Shown piece by piece: positions 33,327 to 42,372 of a stretch of DNA of 64,000 nt (its first letter is position 1; each line of letters opens with the position of its first letter). The stretch lies in the NCBI RefSeq assembly GCF_009801115.1, contig NZ_VTOL01000015.1, positions 62,001 through 126,000 of the forward strand. The letters are read 5' to 3'. The stretch is from Dyadobacter sp. 3J3 (GTDB lineage Bacteria > Bacteroidota > Bacteroidia > Cytophagales > Spirosomataceae). The notes beneath the pieces were generated by a model. That model was not told the DNA's origin and did no database searches. It was given only the letters and a program-made list of their open reading frames with translations. The position numbers and the translations under genes are program-made.

Positions 33327-35273
33327 TTACTTCACAAAACTATATCTCAATCCGCCCATCAGCCATCTTCCCGGCATTTTCGCTCCTAATAAATCACTGT
33401 ATTTGGTATCACCCAAATTATCCGCCTGTACAAAAACGGCTAATGTTTTTTTCAAAATAGCATATTCAGCTTTGGCATTCAACACAAAATAATCTCTGGA
33501 AATAGTCGCTTCAATAGCTGATGCTTCACGTTTTGCGCGGTTTTTATAAATTCCGTTGACGCTAAGTGAAAAATTGGAATATTGATAAAGTACCGAGAAA
33601 TTGCCTAAAAATTTGGCGTGAGAAGAAATGTAAAATGAAGTCGTTTCACTGCTTTCACTATTCAACCAGGTAAGTCCGGTTGTCCACCACAATTTTTGAT
33701 TATCTGCAATAGTTTTGGAATACTGGATATCCAATTCAGCACCGGTAGTATTAACGCTGGCAATGTTTTTTGCCAATGCATAAGTTCCGGTTGGAGAGAG
33801 ATTATCCTTCCGAGGCATCTGCGCATAAGGCGAGGAGGTATAGTCGATCAGATTGCTTTGCCTACGCTGAAAAACAGTTCCTGAAAGTTTCAGATTCGTT
33901 AAAAACCAGTCTGCACCAGCCTCGTAACTGAATGAAGTTTCCGCTTTCAATGCCGGGTCGCCAACGCTACTTCCGTTGCTTACGATTGGTTTTTGGTAAT
34001 TGTTATAACGTTCAGTAAAATCGGCGTCACGTATTGTTTTTCCAGCACTTCCGCGTAATTGCCAGTTGTCTTTTTTGTATGATAAATTAACCTGCGGAAC
34101 GGCTTCTGTGCCAATATGTTCCCTCCAGTCAAAACGGATGGAAGGACTTACTGTCAAGTTTTCTCCAATTCTTTGGGACAGAGTGATAAAAGGAGCAAGC
34201 TGGTTTATGGAATGATTTCCACGGTCGTTGGAAGCAATATTTTTATTTTGGTAATTCAAACCCGCAACCAGACTGGTGCTGGAAGTGACAGTTTGCTGCC
34301 AGGTTACCAATCCCTGCCAAAGTTTGGATTTGCTGTTATTTTTAATAGACAGGGAATTGAACAGGTATTGATCTTCAACAAATTTGTATCCTGCATCAAA
34401 TGAAAATGCAGATTTCCCTTTTTTGTAACCCAGTTTCACCTGGTTCCAAAGTGTCTTTACCTGCTCATTTGCTGTATCAGATTTTGCGGCAGTATAAAAA
34501 TTTTGCCCTGCAAAATCGCGGTGATCGAAGGAAGATCTGACTGCCAGGTTCCAGGCAGGAGAAAATGCGTAATTTGCAGAAAGTGACGCCGTATTATTGT
34601 GGAAATAACCTTTTGTGCCGCGTTGTTGGACGCCATCGGCATTATTGGATATGAGTCCACCGGAGACTGCCAGCTTATTTCGCTGAACAAATGCACCAAC
34701 ATTTCCTGTAAATAAACCATACTGACCACCGGCAGCGGAAGCATTTACCACTGTTTTGTTAGCACTAGGAATTGATGCATCATCACTTTTTGCAGCGAGC
34801 TTTGCAGCAAAAGTTTTTGAAACAATGTAGATAACGCCACCCACAGCCTCAGAACCGTAAATGGCAGAAGAGGCTCCTTTTAAAACTTCAATCCGTTCAA
34901 TTTCGGAAGGTACGATGGGAATGTAACTGCTGAAATGGCCGGTATTCGGATCGTTCAATCGCAAACCATCCATAATGACGAGGACCTGCTGAAATGTTCC
35001 GCCTCTTAAAACGATATCACTTTGAGAACCCATTGGGCCACGCGCCTGAATTTCCAGTCCCGGGATATATCGCAACAGATCATCAATACTATGAACTGGC
35101 AAATTTTGAAATAAATCACCTTTGATCACGGCAATGTTTCGTCCACTTTCTGACGCCCGTTTTTCAATAAGCGACGAGGTAACGGTCACAGGATCCAGTG
35201 CTATTTCCTGTGCTTTGGCAACGTGTAAAACGAAAATAAAAAAGAATAAAATGTAAAACTCTGACAACTTCAT
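33327..35273 (-). CDS. TonB-dependent receptor, BtuB-like
   Basis: About 648 residues. The signal peptide is MKLSEFYILFFFIFVLHVAKAQ, which favours the ATG at 35273 over one eight codons upstream. A TonB-box-like ALDPVTVTSS is followed by a plug domain (about 35-145: RGGTFQQVLVIMDGLRLNDP, GASSAIYGSEAVGGVIYIVSK) and a barrel ending in GLRYSFVK. There is no carboxypeptidase-like domain. Plug features and length match vitamin B12 receptors (BtuB group), but other substrates such as haem or metal chelates are possible. No complete cobalamin riboswitch lies upstream. It is a single gene with a long inverted repeat at its 3' end. Confidence 0.85.
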   Translation of the reverse strand: MKLSEFYILFFFIFVLHVAKAQEIALDPVTVTSSLIEKRASESGRNIAVIKGDLFQNLPVHSIDDLLRYIPGLEIQARGPMGSQSDIVLRGGTFQQVLVIMDGLRLNDPNTGHFSSYIPIVPSEIERIEVLKGASSAIYGSEAVGGVIYIVSKTFAAKLAAKSDDASIPSANKTVVNASAAGGQYGLFTGNVGAFVQRNKLAVSGGLISNNADGVQQRGTKGYFHNNTASLSANYAFSPAWNLAVRSSFDHRDFAGQNFYTAAKSDTANEQVKTLWNQVKLGYKKGKSAFSFDAGYKFVEDQYLFNSLSIKNNSKSKLWQGLVTWQQTVTSSTSLVAGLNYQNKNIASNDRGNHSINQLAPFITLSQRIGENLTVSPSIRFDWREHIGTEAVPQVNLSYKKDNWQLRGSAGKTIRDADFTERYNNYQKPIVSNGSSVGDPALKAETSFSYEAGADWFLTNLKLSGTVFQRRQSNLIDYTSSPYAQMPRKDNLSPTGTYALAKNIASVNTTGAELDIQYSKTIADNQKLWWTTGLTWLNSESSETTSFYISSHAKFLGNFSVLYQYSNFSLSVNGIYKNRAKREASAIEATISRDYFVLNAKAEYAILKKTLAVFVQADNLGDTKYSDLLGAKMPGRWLMGGLRYSFVK

Positions 35274-35365
35274 AAACAATGATTTTAATAAATGCACTGC
35301 AAAGGTATTGTCTGGCCGGACTCTTCATGTGCTCCGGTTTTAAGTTAATAGGTAGTCCGGTAGAA

Positions 35366-35395
35366 AACGAGCCGAAAAGAGAATCTCGGCTCGTT
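35366..35395 (-). terminator. Terminator-like hairpin after the AI-2E permease gene
   Basis: Perfect 10-bp arms AACGAGCCGA and TCGGCTCGTT with a 10-base loop. On the minus strand it follows the permease stop by 10 bp and leads into a TTTTC tract. A stronger T7 run flanks it on the plus strand, where no gene needs it. Confidence 0.65.
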
Positions 35396-35405
35396 GGTTT
35401 TTTTC

Positions 35406-36518
35406 TTAATCCTCAGATTTTTCAGGATGTTTTTTCTTTTTAAACCCAAAAAAACTGCTGCTGGCTTCCTTGGGCGTTTCATCTCCAAGCAATATTCCCC
35501 AGGCTTCCAAACCGTCAACGCGATCAAAAACTACTTTCATCATCGCAATTACGGGAATCGATAAAAACATCCCGGAAAGTCCGGCTATGGCGCCGCCAAC
35601 CAAAACCCCGACGATAGAAACCAAAGCATTGATCTTAACTTTTGAACCGATAACCAGCGGAACCAGAAAGTTGTTATCAATGAACTGAACAGCCAGAAAT
35701 ATTCCGACAACGCCTAAAATAGTATCAATTTCAGGATGACTGATGAACGTCACCATGACTGCCAAAACGATAGCAACCAACCCGCCGATGTAAGGGACCA
35801 GATTCAGAATCGCCGCCATAATTCCCAGCAGAATAGCGTATTGGACATTTAAAACCAGTAATCCAATACAGTTTAGAATCGCGACGCTGGCTGTTTCCAG
35901 AAGCAAACCGACCATATAACTCTGAATAATAGACTTGATCTCACCCAAAACTTCCATTACTTTTTCCTTGTGTTTTTGGGTAAACAATTCAACCATAAAG
36001 AGTAAAAGCATCGCTCGGTAATAAAGTAGCAAAAACATGTAAATCGGAAGTAAAACCAGACTGCCCAACGGTCCTGTTATGATTCCCAGCGTTTCGCCGC
36101 CCTGGAAATTTTCCATGGTTTGTGTCTGTGCCTTTTTCAAATACTGATCCTGCTGACGATAACTGACACTATACTCACGCCGGATCCAGCGCCGCGCATC
36201 TAAATAAAAATCATTAATATTCTTCCGCAGTTTTGGCCATTCGTCTGAGAAATCGGCCAGCTGCATGGAAAGTAAAACGGTAAGTCCGGCTACAATCAAA
36301 ATAGCAAGTAAAACGGCCAGACTTATCGCAAGCATTTTTGGAATTCCATGGCGCGTAAGCCAGCTTTCAATCGGTCTTAGTAAAACGGCCAGTAAAGTTG
36401 CCATGGCTAGCGGCACAATAATATCCTGTCCAAGGTAAATGGTAAGCGTAATTAGGGCCAAAGCGATCATCGTATGTGAAAGCTTGTGGTAAAAGGGCTG
36501 CGGTACAGTTGAATTCAT
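35406..36518 (-). CDS. AI-2E family transporter (YdiK/PerM-like)
   Basis: About 370 residues with some eight hydrophobic segments. The first pair is near residues 15-55 (LITLTIYLGQDIIVPLAMATLLAVLL), a soluble coiled region follows, then the conserved C-terminal helices (GIMAAILNLVPYIGGLVAIVLAV, GVLVGGAIAGLSGMFLSIP). This matches the AI-2E/UPF0118 permease family, whose members export or import varied solutes, including proposed autoinducer-2 and Na+/H+ antiport roles. ATG at 36518 is preferred over a TTG two codons upstream. The C-terminal tail is short and lysine-rich. Confidence 0.9.
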   Translation of the reverse strand: MNSTVPQPFYHKLSHTMIALALITLTIYLGQDIIVPLAMATLLAVLLRPIESWLTRHGIPKMLAISLAVLLAILIVAGLTVLLSMQLADFSDEWPKLRKNINDFYLDARRWIRREYSVSYRQQDQYLKKAQTQTMENFQGGETLGIITGPLGSLVLLPIYMFLLLYYRAMLLLFMVELFTQKHKEKVMEVLGEIKSIIQSYMVGLLLETASVAILNCIGLLVLNVQYAILLGIMAAILNLVPYIGGLVAIVLAVMVTFISHPEIDTILGVVGIFLAVQFIDNNFLVPLVIGSKVKINALVSIVGVLVGGAIAGLSGMFLSIPVIAMMKVVFDRVDGLEAWGILLGDETPKEASSSFFGFKKKKHPEKSED

Positions 36519-36604
36519 ATACAATTTACCAAAAAATTAGGTTTTCTCTATCCATATTAAAATCAAGCCACCAAAAATGTCTCACCTTCACCGCTATACG
36601 AAAG

Positions 36605-36648
36605 CTTCCCTTCTTGGCGCTTTTGCCCTTCGCGCCTTTGCGTGAAAT
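36605..36648. repeat. Intergenic repeat with GCGCCTTTGCGTGAAA core
   Basis: The segment between the AI-2E permease and the DUF1624 gene contains TTGGCGCTTTTGCCC and TTCGCGCCTTTGCGTGAAA, which can form a GGCGC/GCGCC stem. Its TTTGCGTGAAA is the complement of the TTTCACGCAAA core of the repeat at 33.2 kb. This type of sequence is seen between genes and not inside them here. Confidence 0.55.
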
Positions 36649-36659
36649 AAGTGAATTCC

Positions 36660-37823
36660 TTAAAGATATCGCAACCATTTCATCTCCCGATGCGCAGATT
36701 TATACCTTGAATACCAGGCACATAACGGATAAATCGACAGCACAACAAAAGCCCAGATCAGGTAAACATAAGGAAGCTCAACCCCGGAGCCGTTAACAGG
36801 CCGGCCAAACATAAACGGACCAAAAGGTAAATCCTTCCAGGTAAACCCTTGAAAAAAAACCATAATAAACATCAAAGAATGAATAAGATACCAATGAAGA
36901 AGATAATAAAACAGAGGTACTTTCCCATAAACTGAAATAAATCGTGTGAATCCATTTTTAACACCATCAGCCAAAGCCAGAAATAAAAATGCAAAGCCTA
37001 AGGTGATCACCGAATAAAGCAAAGAAGGTGGATATTTGGAAATATTGATAAAAGACAAAAAAGTAAAAACGGGATTTTTTTGCACCGACCAAGGTGAAGG
37101 ATCGCCATAAAAATTGCTTAAACGTAAAATCGTAAAAAATGCCAGCAAACAAATTCCGATGAAAAATAGGGTTTTTTTTCTTTGCTTATCTTCAAGTAGA
37201 AATAACTGTCCACAGCCATAACCCGCCAGCATAATTCCCAGCCAGGGAATGATCGGATAAAGAATAGCAAATGTGAAATTTGGCGTGACGGTTAAAACAT
37301 CCAATCGGAAAAGGAAAGACCAGATTACCTTCAAAACCGGATTTTCTTTGAAAGTGACATTACCTAAAAGGTTATGTCCAAAAATGATAACCAATCCGAT
37401 AATCCCAATCGTCCGGGAAGATAATTTTAATAAAAATGAAATAATGATAAGTCCCGCGCCGATGGCTGCAATAACCTGAAAAACCAATATTCTAAAATGG
37501 ATATCAGCCCATAAAGCAAAATTAATGAGTGTAAATTCCAGAAGGATCAGCCATAATCCCCGGCGAACCAGAAATTTTCTCCCGGCGGAAATATCAGTAT
37601 TGTTTTTGAGCGAAATAAAAGCAGAAGTTCCTGAAAGAAAAACAAAGGTTGGGGCACAGAGATGAGTAATCCAGCGGGTCAGGAAAATCCCGGCCGTGGT
37701 CGTAGTCAAATCCACAGGATTTTGGGATAAAGATGTGGTATGCATCAGGTCTCGGACATGGTCAAGAGCCATAATGATCATGACCAAACCTCTGGTAAAA
37801 TCAATAGTTTCAACGCGTTTCAT
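36660..37823 (-). CDS. DUF1624 / heparan-alpha-glucosaminide N-acetyltransferase-like membrane protein
   Basis: About 387 residues, polytopic (around ten helices). The N-terminal RVETIDFTRGLVMIIMALDHVRDLMH is the DUF1624 signature, with the histidine that in the related HGSNAT enzymes accepts the acetyl group. The start at 37823 fits the family; an ATG at 37946 would add 41 unrelated residues and run to within 2 bp of the divergent gene. Probably acetylates an unknown sugar or glycan across the membrane. It is a single gene. Confidence 0.85.
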   Translation of the reverse strand: MKRVETIDFTRGLVMIIMALDHVRDLMHTTSLSQNPVDLTTTTAGIFLTRWITHLCAPTFVFLSGTSAFISLKNNTDISAGRKFLVRRGLWLILLEFTLINFALWADIHFRILVFQVIAAIGAGLIIISFLLKLSSRTIGIIGLVIIFGHNLLGNVTFKENPVLKVIWSFLFRLDVLTVTPNFTFAILYPIIPWLGIMLAGYGCGQLFLLEDKQRKKTLFFIGICLLAFFTILRLSNFYGDPSPWSVQKNPVFTFLSFINISKYPPSLLYSVITLGFAFLFLALADGVKNGFTRFISVYGKVPLFYYLLHWYLIHSLMFIMVFFQGFTWKDLPFGPFMFGRPVNGSGVELPYVYLIWAFVVLSIYPLCAWYSRYKSAHREMKWLRYL

Positions 37824-37948
37824 AGCCTGGAAGAGTATGGTTAGTACCAAAAGTCTCAAAATGGAAAGTTTACTGATTGTAAGAAACTCATTTGGTACAG
37901 TTCTTTTCCCTAACTTCCCAAATATCTGCTCACTCCTGATCCTCATAT

Positions 37949-38902
37949 ATGGCCGAAGAATCCAAACTCCCTATTTACGGCGCATTAGGCGCCAATATTG
38001 GTATTGCAGTAATCAAATTTATCGCCGCATCTGTTACCGGAAGCTCCGCAATGCTCTCAGAAGGAATCCACAGTACGGTAGATTCAGGAAACGAATTATT
38101 ACTTCTTTTGGGGATCAGCAGAAGCAAAAAACCAGCTGATCAGGGACATCCTTTTGGTCATGGAAAAGAGCTGTATTTCTGGTCGTTGATCGTCGGGATT
38201 TTGATATTTGCGCTGGGCGGTGGAATGTCTTTGTATGAAGGAATTACACATATTCAGCATCCGGAGCCGCTCAAAGATCCAAAATGGAATTATATAGTCC
38301 TGGCCGTTTCCATGTTTTTCGAGGGAGGTTCGCTTATTATTGCGGTTAAAAAATTCAATGAATTAAGAGGAAAAGGTACTTTTTGGAGTGAATTGAGGGC
38401 GAGCAAAGATCCTTCTCTTTTTGCTGTTATTTATGAAGATGCCGCAGCGTTAGCGGGTTTAATTACAGCATTTTTGGGGGTATTTCTTGGTCATTATTTC
38501 AACAATCCGATTTTTGACGGAGTTGCTTCCATCGTAATCGGTTTAATATTGTGCGTTGTAGCCGTTGTGATGGTTGTGGAAAGCCGGAAATTACTGATTG
38601 GTGAAAGTGCCCAGTCTGATATTGTTCGCGGAATATATGAGTTGGTTAATCAGGATGAGGATATTTCCACAGTTTACTATCCTTTAACGATGCATCTTTC
38701 TCCCAATGAAATTTTACTTGCGCTGGATGTTCAGTTTAGAAAAGATATCAGTTTGAAAGAAGTCGTTGATGCCATCAGCCGGACAGAGAATAACATCCGG
38801 GCCGCTTTTCCGGATGTTAAAAGAATTTATATTGAAGCAAAAAATCTGGCAAAATCAGGAGAACAAATCGCACGGGAATATAGGGAAAGGGAAGAATTGT
38901 AA
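37949..38902 (+). CDS. Cation diffusion facilitator family transporter
   Basis: A 317-residue CDF protein. The six-helix domain begins YGALGANIGIAVIKFIAA, and the metal site in helix 2 is EGIHSTVDSGNE. HPFGHGKELYFWS follows before helix 3. Helix 5 has YEDAAALAGL, with a Glu where zinc-specific CDFs have a His, so the metal preference may differ (the SLC30A9-like group). The C-terminal cytoplasmic domain spans about 210-300. It exports or exchanges divalent cations. Divergent from the DUF1624 gene, from whose ATG its own is separated by 125 bp. Confidence 0.9.
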   Translation: MAEESKLPIYGALGANIGIAVIKFIAASVTGSSAMLSEGIHSTVDSGNELLLLLGISRSKKPADQGHPFGHGKELYFWSLIVGILIFALGGGMSLYEGITHIQHPEPLKDPKWNYIVLAVSMFFEGGSLIIAVKKFNELRGKGTFWSELRASKDPSLFAVIYEDAAALAGLITAFLGVFLGHYFNNPIFDGVASIVIGLILCVVAVVMVVESRKLLIGESAQSDIVRGIYELVNQDEDISTVYYPLTMHLSPNEILLALDVQFRKDISLKEVVDAISRTENNIRAAFPDVKRIYIEAKNLAKSGEQIAREYREREEL

Positions 38903-38913
38903 GAAAAGGGCTT

Positions 38914-38941
38914 CGGCTTTCGGCAGTCGGCAATCGGCTTT
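38914..38941. repeat. Tandem heptamer repeat (CGGCnnT x4)
   Basis: Four uninterrupted 7-nt units: CGGCTTT, CGGCAGT, CGGCAAT, CGGCTTT. The array starts 11 bp after the CDF transporter stop. It is too short to be coding and shows no stem of its own. Confidence 0.7.
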
Positions 38942-39090
38942 TGAACCGGGATTGACAAACTAAGTCAATAATAACTATTCGAGTAATTACCACTTAAAAA
39001 ACGCTTCTTTTTAAGACAAATAATATATTATCGCTTTTTTGTAATTATTAAACTAATTTGGGATAAAATTATATTTTGATCCGAATTGGT

Positions 39091-40437
39091 ATGAAGAAAA
39101 GAACCTTTTTAAAAATATCATCTGCATTAATGACGGCTCCATTACTTTCTCCATTATCAGGTTGGGCGACCGGTGAAAAGCTCAAAAACTGGGCCGGAAA
39201 TCTGGAATATAGCACTACCAAATTATACCAGGCCAAATCAACAGAACAGGTAAGTGAATTTGTTAAAAAACACAGCAAATTTAAAGTACTCGGCACCCGG
39301 CATTGTTTCAATAAAATCGCGGATAGTAAAGATGAATTTATTTCACTGACGCAGGCCGACGAGCTGATCGAAATCTCTTCGGATGGTAAAACGGTTACCG
39401 TAAATTCCGGTTTGAAATACGGACAGTTAAGTCCTGTTCTCGATAAAAAAGGATATGCTTTGCATAATCTCGCTTCGCTTCCGCATATTTCTGTGGCTGG
39501 TGCCTGCGCGACAGCCACGCACGGTTCAGGGAATAAAAACGGAAATTTGTCTACAGCGGTTTCCGGGATGGAAATGGTAACGGGAACAGGCGAAACGATA
39601 AAATTGACAAAGGAAAAAGACGGTCAGGAATTTTTAGCTGCCGTTGTTAACCTTGGTGCTTTGGGCGTAGTAACAAAGGTGACACTGGATATTCAGCCCA
39701 CTTTTGAAATGAATCAGTATGTTTATCAAAATCTTTCATTCGAAAAATTGAAAGACAATTTTGAAACCATAGAGTCAAAAGGGTATAGCGTCAGTCTTTT
39801 TACTAACTGGCAAAGCCGGGATATTGCAGAAGTGTGGGTGAAACGAAAAATTGAAAAAGGAGAAAACTACACTCCCGACGCAGAACTTTTTGGAGCAAAA
39901 CTGGCAACAAAAAATTTACACCCGATTCCGGAATTGTCGGCTGAAAATTGCACGGTACAAATGGGTGTGCCAGGTCCATGGTATGAACGTATGCCACATT
40001 TTAAAATGGGTTTTACCCCAAGTAGTGGTGTTGAACTGCAATCTGAATATTTTGTACCGCGAAAAAATGCGGTAGAAGCTATCATGGCAGTTTACAAACT
40101 GGCAGATCTGGTAGCCCCTCATTTGATGACTACTGAAATACGTACCATTGCGGCTGATGATCTTTGGATGAGCCCATGTTACAAACAGGATAGCGTTGCC
40201 ATACATTTTACCTGGAAACAGGATTGGCCCAATGTCAGCAAAGTTTTACCTGTTATTGAAAGAGAACTTGCGCCATTCAATGCGCGTCCGCACTGGGGGA
40301 AAATGTTTACCATGGCACCTGCCAAACTACAATCTCTGTATGATAAACTGCCTGATTTCCAAGAGGTAATAAAGGAATATGATCCGCAAGGAAAATTCAG
40401 AAACGGATTTTTAGATATGTATATTTATAAAAGTTAA
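39091..40437 (+). CDS. FAD-linked oxidase, aldono-lactone/alditol oxidase-like
   Basis: About 448 residues. An N-terminal export signal (MKKRTFLKISSALMTAPLL ... GWA) is followed by an FAD_binding_4 domain (about 35-190). The histidine in LGTRHCFN is the position where alditol and L-gulonolactone oxidases bind FAD covalently, and the HISVAGACATATHGSG segment binds the pyrophosphate. The C-terminal part ends with the ALO-domain motif FRNGFLDMYIY near DPQGKF. It probably oxidises a sugar alcohol or aldonolactone in the periplasm. ATG at 39091 is preferred to a TTG 15 bp upstream. It is a single gene with a terminator behind it. Confidence 0.88.
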   Translation: MKKRTFLKISSALMTAPLLSPLSGWATGEKLKNWAGNLEYSTTKLYQAKSTEQVSEFVKKHSKFKVLGTRHCFNKIADSKDEFISLTQADELIEISSDGKTVTVNSGLKYGQLSPVLDKKGYALHNLASLPHISVAGACATATHGSGNKNGNLSTAVSGMEMVTGTGETIKLTKEKDGQEFLAAVVNLGALGVVTKVTLDIQPTFEMNQYVYQNLSFEKLKDNFETIESKGYSVSLFTNWQSRDIAEVWVKRKIEKGENYTPDAELFGAKLATKNLHPIPELSAENCTVQMGVPGPWYERMPHFKMGFTPSSGVELQSEYFVPRKNAVEAIMAVYKLADLVAPHLMTTEIRTIAADDLWMSPCYKQDSVAIHFTWKQDWPNVSKVLPVIERELAPFNARPHWGKMFTMAPAKLQSLYDKLPDFQEVIKEYDPQGKFRNGFLDMYIYKS

Positions 40438-40474
40438 CTAATAGAACAAGCGTATTTACCGTACAATAAGATTT

Positions 40475-40520
40475 GCTTATTTCATTACGTCAAAACGTAT
40501 GATGATAAGCATATTTTTTT
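40475..40520 (+). terminator. Terminator-like hairpin after the FAD-linked oxidase gene
   Basis: GCTTATTTCATTACG (40475-40489) pairs imperfectly with CGTATGATGATAAGC (40496-40510), and a T7 run follows within three bases. It is 37 bp after the oxidase stop. Confidence 0.6.
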
Positions 40521-40529
40521 GTCCTTTAT

Positions 40530-42266
40530 ATGTGTTCTACAAAATTTCATTTTATAAACATCTCTATTTTGCGCGCCAATGTATTACTGTCGGTGGTGTA
40601 TATTTTAATTATAATGGTACCAGTTTTTTCATTTGGTATCTTTATTTTTAAACACGCGCTCAATGTCCCCTACAACGATGACGAAGCTTTGTTATATTCT
40701 CTGAATCAAATCATTACAGCTCCATCAGATTCATTTTATTTGTTATTTGAACAGCAGAATGATCATCGTGTGTTCTTCTCACGTTTGGTAAGTTTGATCA
40801 TAAAGTTGATGTATGGAAAAATGAATTTCAGAGTAATGATCATTTTTGGCTACCTGAACCTGGTCTTACTGGGATATGCATTTTTTTTAATTTTTAAATC
40901 AGCCAATACCGGGCTGGCTTATTTTATACCAGTAGCTGTTTTGCTTTTTTCGCCTATTGTTTATGCTACCCATCTCTGGGCAATTACCTCATTTGAATAT
41001 ACCCTTGCCATTACATTTTCACTTTATTGTCTTATATTTTTACAACCTTCAAAACAAAAGGTTTGGTACTGGTCAATTCCTTTTGCGATTGCCGCGACGG
41101 TATCTAATCTGGATGGGCTGAGTGTTATCCCGGTTGGGTTGGTGTGGCTGGTCACCCAGAAACGAAAAAAGGAAAGTATCTTATTTGGCATTTTTGCTGT
41201 ACTTTATGTGATCATATTTTTTACCGACTTTCACTTTTCAATCGCATCTAAATTTCCTCCTTTTCCTCAAATCATCGGGATTGTATTCAAGGCTTTTGTT
41301 TCTTATTGCGGGTCAATTTTAAAAGTATTATCCGATTCTTACGGACTTGCTTTGTCAACGGTTGCAGGCACATTTTTCTTAATTGTGCTGGTCGTAATTA
41401 ACATAGTCAAGTTTTTCAACAGGAGCCAGTGGCGGGATGTTCTATTTCCTTTAAGCATAACGGAAATTTGCTTTTTAGAGCTCCTGGCATGTGGCTTGAT
41501 GATTGCTATTGGCAGAGCCGGTGACGTAGCCGGAAGTATGCTGGCAATAAGATTTCAGGTTTATGCTGTCAGTACTTTTATCCTGTTTTACTTGCTTGTA
41601 TTAAGTGCTTTAAAAGACGATAGGTACAAAAGATACTTTTTTATATGGTTTCTTTTCTGCGCCATCGCCCTGAATGCTCTTTCTTACTCAAAGTATGACA
41701 AGGCTATTGCAGTGCACAATGACGAATTGAAAGTAGATTCCTACAATTTCCCAAATCATGCTTTTTTCTTATATCAGTACACCGATACTAAGGATCCAAA
41801 TATTGCACTTTATCAACATTACGAATTCCCGGGTTTTTTTAGCAATGGAGATATTGAAGATTGGTATAATAAAATAAAGGCTGCCACGGTGAGCTCGGAT
41901 ATACAATTTACAATTGAAAATTTGAATCATTTGCCTGAGTATCAAAAATGGAAATATCCTGCGATAAGTTTTCAAGTAAAGAGCCTCCCATCATCAGTCC
42001 CGGAGAGCGATGTTTACCTTGCTTTGTTTAATTGTGACAAGCCCGGCAAGCCGTTTCTGGTTGCTGTAAGGCATGAGAATAGAAATTGGCTCAATAAAAT
42101 AACAAAATCTAGTTTGGCAGGAAGTGCCCGATCTGTGATTTTTCCCCAAAAAATGGCTGGAAAGCATTACGATGTTGCGCTCTGCTGGAAGAATAGGAGA
42201 ATTAACAATAGTATCTTGGTCGCCAGAAATGTAAATCTGGATAAGATTATCAAAACCAGATTTTAA
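40530..42266 (+). CDS. Polytopic membrane protein, GT-C glycosyltransferase-like
   Basis: A 578-residue protein with about ten membrane helices up to residue 395, then a soluble C-terminal domain. After the first helix NDDEALLYSLNQI provides an acidic motif (DDE) in the first extracytoplasmic loop, where GT-C glycosyltransferases carry catalytic Asp/Glu. EQQNDHRVFFSRLVSL follows, a motif I recognise only from uncharacterised proteins. The function is not known. It precedes a second GT-C-like gene by 106 bp, and both are AT-rich compared with neighbouring genes. Confidence 0.72.
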   Translation: MCSTKFHFINISILRANVLLSVVYILIIMVPVFSFGIFIFKHALNVPYNDDEALLYSLNQIITAPSDSFYLLFEQQNDHRVFFSRLVSLIIKLMYGKMNFRVMIIFGYLNLVLLGYAFFLIFKSANTGLAYFIPVAVLLFSPIVYATHLWAITSFEYTLAITFSLYCLIFLQPSKQKVWYWSIPFAIAATVSNLDGLSVIPVGLVWLVTQKRKKESILFGIFAVLYVIIFFTDFHFSIASKFPPFPQIIGIVFKAFVSYCGSILKVLSDSYGLALSTVAGTFFLIVLVVINIVKFFNRSQWRDVLFPLSITEICFLELLACGLMIAIGRAGDVAGSMLAIRFQVYAVSTFILFYLLVLSALKDDRYKRYFFIWFLFCAIALNALSYSKYDKAIAVHNDELKVDSYNFPNHAFFLYQYTDTKDPNIALYQHYEFPGFFSNGDIEDWYNKIKAATVSSDIQFTIENLNHLPEYQKWKYPAISFQVKSLPSSVPESDVYLALFNCDKPGKPFLVAVRHENRNWLNKITKSSLAGSARSVIFPQKMAGKHYDVALCWKNRRINNSILVARNVNLDKIIKTRF

Positions 42267-42372
42267 TGGCTTTCTGTATAAAATGAGTTAGATATTATTG
42301 TTTCAGGATACAATCAGATTGGAGTAAAATGGCGCCCAAATAAATTTTTTAGCAGAATTACTAAGTTTATTT

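Noticed and set aside
35274..35365. Possible cobalamin riboswitch before the BtuB-like receptor (AGTCCGG ... ATACC and a CCGGACT/AGTCCGG pair)
   Set aside because: A B12-riboswitch needs about 200 nt with a conserved core (the GGTGAA and GCCACTG-type segments). Only about 90 nt are free here, and those core segments were not found. At most it is a remnant.
37824..37946. Longer start for the DUF1624 protein at 37946
   Set aside because: The extra 41 residues do not resemble the family N-terminus, and the extension would leave only 2 bp to the divergent CDF gene. The conserved start is at 37823.
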